Counted from the first letter of the stretch, positions 17,648 to 31,621 are shown. The stretch: DNA of 64,000 nucleotides from Candidatus Microbacterium colombiense (GCA_029203165.1 CP119308.1:3286001-3350000); one strand, 5' to 3'. The notes: a model not told the origin generated them from the letters alone. Numbers and translations: made by a program.

Positions 17648-18304
17648 GTGGATGACGACCTGACGATCGATGACGCCGCGACCCTCTGGTCGGCGGATGA
17701 CCGAAGGGGCGCGCCCCTGCTCGTGCTGCTGCACGGGTACGGCGCCGATGAGCGCGACCTGTTCGGACTGGTGCCCTATCTGCCGGAGGGCATCGTCGTG
17801 GCATCCATCGCCGCCCCTCTCGCTCCGCCGTGGCCGATGCCCGGCCGCTCCTGGTACGCGATCGAAGGCCTCGACGGACGCAGCCCCGACGCGGTGACGG
17901 CGGCGGCCGAAGCCGTGCTGCGCTGGCTCGATGTCGCTGCAGACGGAGCGTCCTCGGTCGCGATGCTCGGCTTCTCGCAGGGCGCGGCGGTCGCACTCCA
18001 GGCGCTGCGTCTCGCTCCCGAACGGCTCGGCTCCGTCGTGGCCCTGAGCGGGTACGCCGCCCCGGGCGAGATGCCCCACGACGACGATCTGAAGGAGCTC
18101 CGGCCTGCGGTGTTCTGGGGTCGGGGGTCTCACGACGACGTCATCCCTCCGGCACTGGTCGATCACACCGCCCAGTGGCTCCCCGACCATTCCGAACTCT
18201 CCGGCCGCGTCTACGCCGGTCTCACGCACAGCATCTCCGAAGACGAACTCAGCGACGTGCGGGCGTTCCTCACGAAGTGGATCGACGCGATCCCCGCGTC
18301 CTGA
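17648..18304 (+). CDS. Phospholipase/carboxylesterase family hydrolase
   Basis: An alpha/beta hydrolase of 218 residues. The oxyanion region is LLVLLHGYGADERDLFGL, the nucleophile elbow GFSQGAAVAL near residue 106, the acid in WGRGSHDDVIP and the His in GLTHSISEDEL. This is the YpfH/esterase D-like group, which hydrolyses small esters or acyl chains in the cytoplasm. The GTG at 17648 is chosen since a longer start would run into the divergent NUDIX gene and the first 35 residues look non-coding. Confidence 0.85.
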   Translation: MDDDLTIDDAATLWSADDRRGAPLLVLLHGYGADERDLFGLVPYLPEGIVVASIAAPLAPPWPMPGRSWYAIEGLDGRSPDAVTAAAEAVLRWLDVAADGASSVAMLGFSQGAAVALQALRLAPERLGSVVALSGYAAPGEMPHDDDLKELRPAVFWGRGSHDDVIPPALVDHTAQWLPDHSELSGRVYAGLTHSISEDELSDVRAFLTKWIDAIPAS

Positions 18305-18608
18305 TCCGCGTCTCCCGCCGCACCTCTCCCGCCGAACGCCGCGCGACACGCCCGGGCTTGCGCACCGGCGACACGCCCGGGTATCGTCGTTGAGTCCTGT
18401 CCGCCGTGTCTGGAAGTCCTTTGATCTGATCCGTCGCCTCCGCGCTCTCTCACCCGCGCGCTGACCCGACGATCGCCGACTCACACGGCCGCATCCCTCC
18501 GTTGTGCACCCCGCATCACTGCGCCACGTGCCGCGAACGCTCCGACCTCCGTCGGTACTGAGGAGATGTCTCGGTGTCAGTGCTCCCCGCACTCGACTGG
18601 AGACACTC
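18305..18608 (+). promoter_or_regulatory. Long leader region of the ABC-F gene
   Basis: A 304-base gap with no convincing gene. It contains the direct repeat CGACACGCCCGGG at 18343 and 18369. A possible promoter lies at about 18357-18387 (TTGCGC, 18-base gap, TATCGT), which would leave a leader of about 210 bases before the ABC-F start. A minimal open frame (GTG at 18406, seven codons) and a small ACC/GGT hairpin near 18545 are visible. Resistance-type ABC-F genes often have attenuating leaders, but nothing here proves one. Confidence 0.35.
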
Positions 18609-20303
18609 ATGTCAACCCCGACCCCGCACGCATCGGTCACCCTCGACCGCCTCACCTTCACCTGGCCCGACGGCACGACCGCGCTGAGCGAGGTGTCCGG
18701 CTCCTTCGGCTCGGGCCGCACCGGGCTCGTCGGCCGCAACGGATCCGGCAAATCCACCCTCCTCCGCCTGATGGCGGGCGAACTGGCCCCGACGTCCGGC
18801 ACCGTCACCACCACCGGCGACGTGGCCTACCTGCCGCAACGCCTGACACTCGACGTGGATCGCCGCGTCGCCGAACTGCTCGGTGTCGCGACGGCGCTCG
18901 ATGCCGTGCGCGCCATCACCGCCGGTGACGTCGACCCCGCGCACTTCGACGCGGTGGGAGACGACTGGGACATCGAAGCGCGCGCCGTCGTGTCGCTCGC
19001 GGAGGCCGGGCTCGCCCCGGACTTCCTCGACCGCCGCATCGGCGAGCTCTCGGGCGGCGAAGCCGTGCTCGTGGCGATCGCCGGCATCCGGCTGCGCCGC
19101 GCGCCGATCACGCTGCTCGACGAACCCACCAACAACCTCGACCGTGAGGCGCGGACGATGCTCGCCGCCATGATCACGGCGTGGAAGGGCACGCTGGTCG
19201 TGGTCAGCCACGATGTGTCGCTGCTCGAGCTGATGGACGACACGGCCGAGCTGTACGCCCAAACCCTGAGCGTCTTCGGCGGACCCTATTCGCAGTGGCG
19301 CTCCTGGCTGGACGCCGAGCAGGACGCCGCCAGACAGGCCGAACGCGACGCGGCACAGAGCGTGCGCCGGGAGAAGCGGCAGCGGATCGAGGCCGAGACG
19401 AAGCTCGCCCATCGGTCCCGTACCGCGAAGAAGGCCGAGCGGGAGAAGCGGGTGCCGAAGATCATCGCACACGGACGCAAGATGGCCGCGGAGGTGTCGG
19501 CCGGCAAGCTGCGCACCGAGGTCGGAGCGAAGGAGGATGCCGCGCGCAGCGCGCACGAAGAGGCCGGACGGCGGATCCGCTCGGATGCCTCGATGAAGAT
19601 CGAATTGCCCGATCCGCAGGTCTCGCGTGCCCGCCGGATCGCGACGATCGGCGACGGCCAGCGGTCATGGGTCGTGCAGGGTCCGGAGCGCGTCGCACTG
19701 GTCGGACGGAACGGAGCGGGGAAGACGACGCTGCTGGAACGGCTGGTGGCGAGCGCTGCCGGTTCCGGGCTCCAGAACTCCGGAGATTCTGTGCCCGACG
19801 AGCCCGTGCGGCCGGAATCGGCCCCGGAAGGCGCGGATCTCCGGAGTTATGAACGACCGGAGCTGCAGGCCGAGGCCCATACCTCGCTGATCGGATATCT
19901 GCCGCAGCGCGTCGACGGGCTGGATGAGACGCGCTCCGTGTTCGAGAACATCGCGGCGACCGCGCCGCACGTGCCCGAGAAGGAGCTGCGCAACCGGCTC
20001 GCCCGGTTCCTGATCCGCGGGGCCACGGCGGATCGCCCCGTCGCCGCACTGTCGGGCGGTGAGCGGTTCCGGGTGGCGCTCGCGTCACTGCTGTTGGCAG
20101 ATCCGGCACCGCACCTCGTGGTGCTCGACGAGCCGACCAACAATCTCGACCTCGACACGGTCGAGCAGCTCGTCGACGCCCTGCGCGCCTATCGCGGCGC
20201 CGTGCTCATCGTGAGTCACGACGACGCATTCCTCGCCCGACTCGACCTCGACCTCCGGCTGGAGATCGAGGCGGACGGCGCGTTGCAGACAGCCGAGGGA
20301 TGA
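18609..20303 (+). CDS. ABC-F family ATPase
   Basis: A soluble protein of 564 residues with two ABC domains and no membrane segments, typical of ABC-F ribosome-acting factors. Domain 1 has GLVGRNGSGKST near residue 40, LSGGEAVLVAIA near 148 and LLDEPTNNLD near 170. A charged coiled linker (RREKRQRIEAETKLAHRSR) spans about 240-330. Domain 2 has ALVGRNGAGKTT near 364, LSGGERFRVALA near 483 and VVLDEPTNNLDLDT near 508. The start at 18609 follows GGAGACACTC. The family includes translation factors and antibiotic-protection proteins; which it is cannot be read. Confidence 0.92.
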   Translation: MSTPTPHASVTLDRLTFTWPDGTTALSEVSGSFGSGRTGLVGRNGSGKSTLLRLMAGELAPTSGTVTTTGDVAYLPQRLTLDVDRRVAELLGVATALDAVRAITAGDVDPAHFDAVGDDWDIEARAVVSLAEAGLAPDFLDRRIGELSGGEAVLVAIAGIRLRRAPITLLDEPTNNLDREARTMLAAMITAWKGTLVVVSHDVSLLELMDDTAELYAQTLSVFGGPYSQWRSWLDAEQDAARQAERDAAQSVRREKRQRIEAETKLAHRSRTAKKAEREKRVPKIIAHGRKMAAEVSAGKLRTEVGAKEDAARSAHEEAGRRIRSDASMKIELPDPQVSRARRIATIGDGQRSWVVQGPERVALVGRNGAGKTTLLERLVASAAGSGLQNSGDSVPDEPVRPESAPEGADLRSYERPELQAEAHTSLIGYLPQRVDGLDETRSVFENIAATAPHVPEKELRNRLARFLIRGATADRPVAALSGGERFRVALASLLLADPAPHLVVLDEPTNNLDLDTVEQLVDALRAYRGAVLIVSHDDAFLARLDLDLRLEIEADGALQTAEG

Positions 20304-20313
20304 GCCGATGCCC

Positions 20314-21402
20314 TCACTCCGCGCGCATCGGGACCTTCACATCGCCGCCGGCCTCTTCGGTGATCCGCGCACCCATCTGCACGAAGGTCGGTTGGGAGAT
20401 GAAGCCGCCGGCGAAGAGAGCCTGGCCCTGTGCGAAACCGGATGACCGGCGGATCGCGTCCTCCGATGCGAACCCGAACACCTCGGCGATCTCCGCGAGA
20501 TCGCGGGGAGCGTTCATGCGCATCAACGCGAGGTTGTCGCACTGGGACAGGACGTTGGGGTGGATCTTGGTCGGGCGCTGCGTCGAGAGCAGCAGCCAGA
20601 GGCCGAACTTCCGCCCCTCCGCGGCGATCTGCACCAGTTGCTCGGTCAGGGCTCGCTCGACGGCGGTCTGCGGATGCGGAGAGCAGAGATTGTGCGCCTC
20701 GTCGATGACGATCAGCACCGGCCTGCGCTCCTCGCGGCGCGCCCAGAGGTGTTCGAGCACCGCGAGCGCGGCGACCTTGGGCTCGGCAGGGTGCGCGAAT
20801 CCACCCAGATCGAGCACCGTCGCACGGGGACGCTCGTCGATCACATCGACGACGGATGCCGCGCCGCGCGACCACAGATCCCATTCGAGGACCTGCAGGT
20901 TCTCCATGCGGTTCGCGAGCCGGCGCTCGCCCTCATCGCCCGCGGCCCGGAGACGCGCGAGCATCGACGCCGCATCGAACCCGTCCGTATCGGCGTCGGA
21001 GTGCAGGAGCACGTTGTATTCCTCGGCATCCGCGATCGGATCCAGCTGGAGCACGGCGCCTTTCGACGCGGGTGCGAGCTCGGTGTACCGCACGTGCAGA
21101 GGCTCGCCTTCGGCGCGACCGGAACGGAAGACGCGGATGTCGCTGGCGTCGATCCGCGAGGCGTCGTCGGCCGCGGCGGTCGATCGCGTCTCCCGCAGCC
21201 GCGTGTAGTCGCCGTTGGGATCGAGGATGAGCAGCGGGAGTTCGGTGTGCAGCAGCAACTGTTCCAGCACGACCCCGAGCGCGTAGGTCTTGCCGCTGCC
21301 GCTCTGGCCGCACCAGAACGTGTGGCGGTTGAACCGGCGGGCATCGAGGTGCACCGCGGTGTCCGCATCATCGACGGCGCTTCCGATCGTGAGAGTGGTC
21401 AT
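20314..21402 (-). CDS. HerA-like P-loop ATPase
   Basis: A 362-residue ATPase of the HerA/FtsK superfamily. Walker A is GQSGSGKTYALG (residues about 32-43), followed by LLILDPNGDY. Walker B is PVLIVIDEAHNLCSP near 227, then the polar-Gln motif LLLSTQRPTKIHP near 268 and LMRMNAPRDL. HerA proteins form hexameric DNA translocases or helicases, usually with the NurA nuclease, but no nurA lies nearby. It is convergent with the ABC-F gene, with 10 bases between. Confidence 0.85.
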   Translation of the reverse strand: MTTLTIGSAVDDADTAVHLDARRFNRHTFWCGQSGSGKTYALGVVLEQLLLHTELPLLILDPNGDYTRLRETRSTAAADDASRIDASDIRVFRSGRAEGEPLHVRYTELAPASKGAVLQLDPIADAEEYNVLLHSDADTDGFDAASMLARLRAAGDEGERRLANRMENLQVLEWDLWSRGAASVVDVIDERPRATVLDLGGFAHPAEPKVAALAVLEHLWARREERRPVLIVIDEAHNLCSPHPQTAVERALTEQLVQIAAEGRKFGLWLLLSTQRPTKIHPNVLSQCDNLALMRMNAPRDLAEIAEVFGFASEDAIRRSSGFAQGQALFAGGFISQPTFVQMGARITEEAGGDVKVPMRAE

Positions 21403-21518
21403 GCTGCTGCCTTCCGTTCGTGCCCTGCGTGCCGCTGCACGCGATCATCCTCGTTCGACGGCGCGAGCGCCACCGTGAAGGATCGATCCCGCAGCCCTCG
21501 ACCTGTCACACTCATCCC

Positions 21519-22883
21519 ATGACGACTCCGGAATCCGTCGGGCTCGCGGCCCGTCTCGCCGAGCTCGAAGCCGAGAACGCCCGGCTGAAGACCGCCCTGG
21601 GCGCTCCGGTCCCCGCCGGCCCGCCGCGGCACGTCCGCTCTCGCGGATGGTCGGTGCTGTCGGCCGTGCTCATCGTGCTCGGGCTGGCCCTGGGGTCGAT
21701 CAGCGTCGTGACGTCGTATGCGAAGAACCAGCTCACCGATACCGAGATGTTCGTCTCGACGTTCGCGCCCCTCGCCGACGACCCCGAGGTGCAGGGAGTC
21801 GTGACGGATGCCGTCACCGGCGCCATCACCGACGCCGTCGACCTCCCCGGCCTGACAGCGACCGTGTTCGATGGGCTTTCCGGCCTCGATCTCCCGCCCC
21901 GTGCGGCATCCGCTCTCGGACTGCTCCAGGCACCGATCGCACAGGGGCTGCAGTCGCTCGTGCGCGGCACCGTCGAGGACTTCATCGCGTCGCCCGCCTT
22001 CTCCGACATCTGGGCAGCGACCCTGCGTACCACCCACACACAGGTTCTCGCCACGATGCAGAACGATCCAGGAGCGGCCCTCACCATCGCCGCGGGAGGC
22101 TCGCTCGAACTGCAACTGGGCCCGATCATCGCCGAGGTGCGCAGCCGCCTGCTCGCCAACGGTGTGACCTTCGCCCAGGCGATCCCCGCCATCGATCGCA
22201 GCATCGTGATCGTGCAGGACGCCTCGCTGGGCTCGCTCACCGCGATCTACGCCGTGATCGTCGCGGTCGGCTCCTGGCTCCCCTGGGTCGCGCTCGCACT
22301 GCTCACCGCTGGGGTCTTCGCCGCGCGTCACCGGCGCCGCGCGCTGGTCGCGACCGCCATCGCCGCGGGCGTCCTGATGGGAGTGCTCGGGCTGGCGATC
22401 GCGATCGGCCGGACGATCGCGGCGGCCGCGATCGCCGGCGGTGCCGTGACGGCCGGCGCCGCGGAGGTGATCTACGACGCCGTCACCGCCGCCGCGGCGA
22501 ACACCGTGCTCGCGATCGCGGTTCTCGCGATCGCCGTCGCCGTGACGGCATGGGCGAGCGGACCGGCACGACCTGCTCGATGGCTGCGCGAGACGAGCGG
22601 GACCGTCGCCGCCGCCGCGCGATCCGCCGGCGATCGTCGAGGGATCACGACCGGGGCGATCGGTCGGTGGATCGACCGCAATCACGTGCTGGTGCTCGCG
22701 GCGATCGCCACGATCTCGGCCGCGGTCGTGCTCTTCACCCGGCCGCTGTCGGGATCCACGATCATCGCGACGTTCGTCGTCGCCGTGCTCGCGGTCGTCG
22801 TCGTCCAGCTCGTCCGCCGACCGGATCGCGATTCCGTGCCCGGCACGGAGCCTGCGGACCGTGCCCCGGGCACGGCGGCATGA
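21519..22883 (+). CDS. Multi-helix membrane protein with N-terminal coiled coil
   Basis: A 454-residue hypothetical. Residues about 8-25 form a leucine-zipper-like stretch (LAARLAELEAENARLKTAL). One membrane helix follows at about 45-65, then an extracytoplasmic domain of about 160 residues, and then six or so helices from about 245 to 430 with a charged tail. The start at 21519 is chosen because the upstream 33 codons overlap the HerA promoter region. No function is recognised; the layout suggests a sensor or envelope protein. Confidence 0.7.
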   Translation: MTTPESVGLAARLAELEAENARLKTALGAPVPAGPPRHVRSRGWSVLSAVLIVLGLALGSISVVTSYAKNQLTDTEMFVSTFAPLADDPEVQGVVTDAVTGAITDAVDLPGLTATVFDGLSGLDLPPRAASALGLLQAPIAQGLQSLVRGTVEDFIASPAFSDIWAATLRTTHTQVLATMQNDPGAALTIAAGGSLELQLGPIIAEVRSRLLANGVTFAQAIPAIDRSIVIVQDASLGSLTAIYAVIVAVGSWLPWVALALLTAGVFAARHRRRALVATAIAAGVLMGVLGLAIAIGRTIAAAAIAGGAVTAGAAEVIYDAVTAAAANTVLAIAVLAIAVAVTAWASGPARPARWLRETSGTVAAAARSAGDRRGITTGAIGRWIDRNHVLVLAAIATISAAVVLFTRPLSGSTIIATFVVAVLAVVVVQLVRRPDRDSVPGTEPADRAPGTAA

Positions 22884-22934
22884 TTCGAGGGCGTTCCCGC
22901 CCCGGATGTCGGTGGTCTCGACGAAGATGGACAG

Positions 22935-27611
<4,677 letters not shown>

Positions 27612-27615
27612 CCGA

Positions 27616-27649
27616 TGAATCGAGCCGCCCCGTGAATCGAGCCGCCCCG
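27616..27649 (+). repeat. 17-bp tandem duplication at the EI24 start
   Basis: TGAATCGAGCCGCCCCG is repeated exactly at 27616-27632 and 27633-27649, and the second copy ends in the first base of the GTG start of the EI24 gene. An ATG six-codon frame (MNRAAP, 27615-27635) and a GTG frame with the same reading lie inside. No good ribosome binding site is visible before 27649, so the duplication may have replaced or displaced it. Confidence 0.8.
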
Positions 27650-28434
27650 TGATCCGGGAGTTCAGCACCGGCGTCCGCCTCCTGCTGCGCGGGTTCGGTG
27701 TCTGGCGCACCCGCCCGGGGCTGATGGCTCTCGGACTGATCCCCGCCGTCATCGCGGTCATCGTCCTTGTCGCCGTGCTCGTCCCTCTGGTGCTGGGCAC
27801 CGGTTCGATCTCGACATGGCTCACTCCCTTCGCCGAGGGATGGACGGAGCCCTGGCGGGGCCTGCTGCGCGGTGCCGTCAGCCTCGTGCTCGTGGCCGCG
27901 GGGCTCGCGCTCGCAGGTGCCGTCTTCACCGCCCTGACGCTGACGATCGGCGACCCTTTCTATCAGCGCATCTGGCGCGCGGTCGAGCTCGACCTCGGTG
28001 ACGCCCCTCCGGCCGACGGCGGGAGCTTCTGGACGACGCTCGGCGAAGGACTCCGCCTCGTGCTGCTCGGACTGCTCATCGCGATCCTCGTCCTGCTCCT
28101 CGGGTTCATCCCGCTCGTCGGGGGCTTCCTCGGCCCCATCGCCGGTCTGATCCTGTCCGGTCGCATGCTCGCTCGCGAGCTCACCGGCCGCGCGTTCGAT
28201 GCCCGCGACCTGACGCCTCTCGACCGCGCCGCGCTGTTCTCGGGCAGCCGCGCCCGCGTTCTCGGTTTCGGCGTCGCCACACAGCTCTGCTTCCTCGTTC
28301 CCGGCGGGGCCGTCGCCGTCATGCCCGCCGCCGTCGCCGGCGCCACGATGCTCGGGCGCACGATGCTCGCGCGCACGCCCCTCACGAGCACGCCCCTCAC
28401 CAACACAACCGCCATCGAACCCGAGGCGCGCTGA
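27649..28434 (+). CDS. EI24 domain membrane protein (CysZ-like)
   Basis: A 261-residue membrane protein with about four to six helices and the EI24/CysZ layout (GVRLLLRGFGVWRTRPGLMALGLIP at the start, GDPFYQRIWRAVE near residue 105, LLLGFIPLVGGFLGPI near 150). CysZ transports sulfate in proteobacteria; the actinobacterial members are uncharacterised. The GTG start sits after a tandem duplication and the stop overlaps the Nei2 ATG by one base, so the two are translationally coupled. The C-terminal tail has a Thr/Pro repeat (TPLTSTPLTN). Confidence 0.85.
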   Translation: MIREFSTGVRLLLRGFGVWRTRPGLMALGLIPAVIAVIVLVAVLVPLVLGTGSISTWLTPFAEGWTEPWRGLLRGAVSLVLVAAGLALAGAVFTALTLTIGDPFYQRIWRAVELDLGDAPPADGGSFWTTLGEGLRLVLLGLLIAILVLLLGFIPLVGGFLGPIAGLILSGRMLARELTGRAFDARDLTPLDRAALFSGSRARVLGFGVATQLCFLVPGGAVAVMPAAVAGATMLGRTMLARTPLTSTPLTNTTAIEPEAR

Positions 28435-29207
28435 TGCCCGAGGGCGACACCGTCTTCCGCACGGCCAGACGGCTCGACGACGCTCTGGCGGGCTCCATCT
28501 GCACCCGCTTCGATCTGCGCGTGCCGCAGGCGGCGACCATCGATCTCACCGGTCAGCCGATCCACGGGGCGAGCTCGCGCGGCAAGCATCTGCTGCTGCG
28601 CGTCGGCGACAGCACACTGCATTCGCACCTGCGCATGGACGGCGCGTGGTTCATCTACCGCCCGGGCGAGAAGTGGCGGCATCCGGCGTTCAAGGTGCGC
28701 GCGATCGTCGGCACCGCGGAGCGTGAAGCCGTGGGCGTCGACATCGCCGAGATCGAGGTCGTGCCCACCCGTGACGAGGACCAGCTCGTCGGCTACCTCG
28801 GCCCGGATCCGCTCGCCCCGGATTGGGATGCCGTCGAGGCGGTGAGACGCCTCGGCTCCGACACCCGCAGCATCCATGTGGCGCTGCTCGACCAACGCAA
28901 CGTCGCGGGCTTCGGCAACGAGTACGCCGCAGAACTCCTGTTCCTGCGCGGAATCCTTCCCACCCGGCCGACGCCGGAGGTCGACGTCGCGGCCCTGATC
29001 GACCTCGGCGTGCGCACGATCCGCGCGAACCGCGATCGCTCAGGACGCACGTTCACCGGCATCGACCGACCGGGTCAGGCGACCTGGGTCTACGGCCGCG
29101 CGGGGCGCCCCTGCCGACGCTGCGGAACCCGCATCCGACGCGGGGAGCAGGGGGCCGATCCGACCCGCGAACGCATCACCTTCTGGTGCCCGTCGTGCCA
29201 GCGCTGA
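28434..29207 (+). CDS. nei2: Fpg/Nei family DNA glycosylase, Nei2 type
   Basis: A base-excision repair glycosylase/AP lyase of 257 residues. The mature N-terminus PEGDTV has the catalytic Pro and Glu, and the Lys of the beta-hairpin is in SSRGKHLLLR near residue 51. The H2TH region is DQRNVAGFGNEYAAELLFLRGI near 155. A C-terminal zinc finger (CRRCGTRI ... FWCPSCQR) closes the protein. PEGDT marks the Nei rather than the Fpg branch. Adjacency to lhr recalls the same pairing in mycobacteria, supporting a shared repair role. Confidence 0.92.
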   Translation: MPEGDTVFRTARRLDDALAGSICTRFDLRVPQAATIDLTGQPIHGASSRGKHLLLRVGDSTLHSHLRMDGAWFIYRPGEKWRHPAFKVRAIVGTAEREAVGVDIAEIEVVPTRDEDQLVGYLGPDPLAPDWDAVEAVRRLGSDTRSIHVALLDQRNVAGFGNEYAAELLFLRGILPTRPTPEVDVAALIDLGVRTIRANRDRSGRTFTGIDRPGQATWVYGRAGRPCRRCGTRIRRGEQGADPTRERITFWCPSCQR

Positions 29208-29289
29208 ACCGCATCCCTCCGAGGGAATGAAAACACCCATCCCATGGTTGTGCATATATCCGGGGCATCTCCGGAGCACGGGAGGAATC

Positions 29290-29697
29290 GTGGGTAAGAA
29301 CTACGTCGACATCGAGAACGACCAGGGCGCGACGCTGCGGTACCGCAAGCACGCGAACGGCCGAGGTCTCGTGGCGCACGGCGCGAAAGTGCACCCCAAG
29401 GCGCACATCGAAGCCGGTGCCTACATCGAACCGGGCGCGCGCATCGGCGCCGGGGCGACGATCGCACGAGGTGCGTGGATCGAACCGGATGCCGTGATCG
29501 GCGAAGGCGCGCACATCGACGCGCACGCGCACATCGGCCAGGGAGCCGCGGTGGGTGACAACGCTCATGTCGGAGTCCGCACCGACGTCGGAGCCGGCGC
29601 GCGCATCGTGCGCGGCGCACGGATCGGCGACGATGAGACGGTCGCCGCAGGGCTCACCGTCTCGACCGATCCGAAGGGCCTCTGGCTCGCCGCCTGA
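29290..29697 (+). CDS. Left-handed beta-helix (hexapeptide repeat) protein
   Basis: A 135-residue protein made mostly of hexapeptide repeats ([AVI]-x-[IV]-x-x-G: AHIEAGAYIEPGARIGAGAT..., AHIDAHAHIGQGAAVGDNAH) from about residue 40 to 115, the fold of LpxA/carbonic-anhydrase-type trimers. No acetyl-CoA-binding tail or catalytic His set is clear, so no reaction is assigned. The GTG at 29290 is chosen for the perfect GGGAGGA just before it. The upstream 80 bases are relatively AT-rich (GTGCATATATCC). Confidence 0.8.
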   Translation: MGKNYVDIENDQGATLRYRKHANGRGLVAHGAKVHPKAHIEAGAYIEPGARIGAGATIARGAWIEPDAVIGEGAHIDAHAHIGQGAAVGDNAHVGVRTDVGAGARIVRGARIGDDETVAAGLTVSTDPKGLWLAA

Positions 29698-29745
29698 CGC
29701 GCCCCCCAGCAGGACGCCCGCAGCAGCGACAGACGCCCGCGTCCG

Positions 29746-30405
29746 CTACAGCAGGCGTCGCTCCGAGGCCCACACGGTCAGCTCATGGCGCGACGACAGC
29801 TGGAGTTTGCGCAGCACCGCTGACACGTGCGTCTCGACCGTCTTGATCGAGATGAAGAGCTCGGTGGCGACCTCCTTGTAGGCGTAGCCGCGGGCGATGA
29901 GTCGCATGACCTCCTGCTCTCGCGCCGAGAGGCGATCGAGCTCGTCGGTGGCCGTCGCGGTCTCGCCCGACACCGCCCCGAACGCGTCCAACACGAACCC
30001 CGCGAGACGCGGCGAGAATACGGCGTCGCCGTCGGCCACCGCATGCACCGCGCGACTCACCTCGATCCCCGACGATCCCTTGGTGATGTACCCGCGCGCT
30101 CCGGCACGGATGACCCGCACCACGTCGGCCGCGGCGTCCGACACGCTCAACGCCAGGAACTTCGCCGACGTCGGCGCCGATCCGCGGATCACCGACTCGC
30201 CCCCGCTCGCATCGTCTCCGGCGCCGCCGGGCAGATGCACATCGAGCAGCACGACGTCGGGTGCCGTCTCACCGATCACGGCGATCGCCGAGGGGACATC
30301 GGCCGCCTCGCCGACGACATCGACGCTGTCGTCGAGATCGGCGCGCAAGCCCGAGCGGAAGATCGAATGATCGTCGACGATCACGACACGGATCGGATCA
30401 GCCAC
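29746..30405 (-). CDS. NarL/LuxR-type response regulator
   Basis: A 219-residue regulator. The receiver domain has the acidic pair at 11-12 (VVIVDDHS), the phospho-acceptor Asp55 in VVLLDVHLPGG and the Lys in GYITKGSS near 109. The DNA-binding LuxR helix-turn-helix is LSAREQEVMRLIARGYAYKEVATELFISIKTVETHVSAVLRKL, split at about residues 157-200. It overlaps the kinase gene by eight bases, so the two form a two-component pair. Confidence 0.93.
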   Translation of the reverse strand: MADPIRVVIVDDHSIFRSGLRADLDDSVDVVGEAADVPSAIAVIGETAPDVVLLDVHLPGGAGDDASGGESVIRGSAPTSAKFLALSVSDAAADVVRVIRAGARGYITKGSSGIEVSRAVHAVADGDAVFSPRLAGFVLDAFGAVSGETATATDELDRLSAREQEVMRLIARGYAYKEVATELFISIKTVETHVSAVLRKLQLSSRHELTVWASERRLL

Positions 30406-31621
30406 GGTTGTCTCCCGTCGTCGGCAGCGTCAGATGCACCTCGGTGCCGGCCTCATCACTGCGCACGGCGCCGGTCCCACCCACCCGGCGCATGCGTCCG
30501 ATGATCGACTGCCGCACGCCGAGCCGGTCGCTCGGCACCTCCTGCAGATCGAATCCTGCGCCGCGGTCGCGGATGAACACGTCGACGCCCGAGACGCTGC
30601 CCTCGATGTACACGGCGATCTCGCCTCCCGCGTGCCGAGCCGCGTTCAGCATGGCCTCGCGCGCCGCGGCGGCGAGCTCACCGCTCGCGCGCTCCGCAGA
30701 CAGCCCGGCCGACACCACCTCGATGCGCACCGGGAAGTCGAGCTCAAGGGCTCCGGCGTAGTCGCGGAGATCGGTGGGCAGATCACTGTCGGCCGGCGCA
30801 TCGCCGTCGTAGAGCCACGCGCGCAGCTCGCGCTCCTGCGCCCGAGCGAGGCGAGCCGCTTCACTCGATGCCCCTGCCCGGTTCTGGATCAGCGCGAGCG
30901 TCTGCAGCACCGAATCATGCAGGTGTGCGGCCATCTCGCTGCGCTGCTCCTCGCGGATGCGGCGCACCCGCTCGCCCGCGAGCTCGCGCCATCGGTGCAC
31001 GAGCGTGGAGGAGCCGACGGTGAGCACCCCGGCGAGCGGGAGCAGTGTCACCACGACCCCGCTCGCACCCGTCGCGTGCGGCAGCAGCACGAGGAACAGC
31101 ACCAGGAGCAGCGCCACCGAGAGCACCCGGATCACCATGGTGTGCCGGGGTCCGCGCGCCGTGTCGCTGCGGTCGACGAGCGTCGCCCACAGCCCGGCGG
31201 CGGTCGCAAGCACCACGGTCGCGCCGGTGACGAGCGCCCACGCGGGCGGTGCGACCGTGACGGCGGCGGCGGAGATGCCCGCCGCCCACGACGTCACCAC
31301 CACGACCCCGATCGCTGCGGGAGCGAGCAGCATCCACGCCACCGGCACCCGACGCGACGGCGCGGGCTCCCCCTCCGTCCACGGCGTGAACACCCAGCAC
31401 CACAGGTACAGGAGGATGCCGGAACCTCCGCAGAAGGCCAGCACCATGAACAGGGCGCGGATCGTCCACACCGGCGCCCCCAGGTGCCGTGCGAGTCCCG
31501 CACTCACCCCCGAGACCAGGCACTCGCGGTCCCGCGTCAGCGGCGGTCGCGGCGGGGCCGCGACGCGTGCGGGCCGCGCGGTGACGATCGGCGCGCCGGC
31601 GGACGGGGCGGAAGAGGACAT
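30398..31621 (-). CDS. PspC-domain sensor histidine kinase
   Basis: A 407-residue kinase starting at ATG 31621. A PspC domain at about 25-85 (DRECLVSGVSAGLARHLGAP...ILLYLWCWVFTPW) is followed by about four membrane helices. The HisKA_3-like dimerisation segment has the phospho-His in EMAAHLHDSVLQTLALIQ near 235, and the HATPase domain has EAMLNAARHA and VFIRDRGAGFDLQEVP. PspC kinases of this type form envelope-stress systems with LuxR-type regulators, as here. Its likely target is the divergent PspC gene. Confidence 0.92.
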   Translation of the reverse strand: MSSSAPSAGAPIVTARPARVAAPPRPPLTRDRECLVSGVSAGLARHLGAPVWTIRALFMVLAFCGGSGILLYLWCWVFTPWTEGEPAPSRRVPVAWMLLAPAAIGVVVVTSWAAGISAAAVTVAPPAWALVTGATVVLATAAGLWATLVDRSDTARGPRHTMVIRVLSVALLLVLFLVLLPHATGASGVVVTLLPLAGVLTVGSSTLVHRWRELAGERVRRIREEQRSEMAAHLHDSVLQTLALIQNRAGASSEAARLARAQERELRAWLYDGDAPADSDLPTDLRDYAGALELDFPVRIEVVSAGLSAERASGELAAAAREAMLNAARHAGGEIAVYIEGSVSGVDVFIRDRGAGFDLQEVPSDRLGVRQSIIGRMRRVGGTGAVRSDEAGTEVHLTLPTTGDNRG

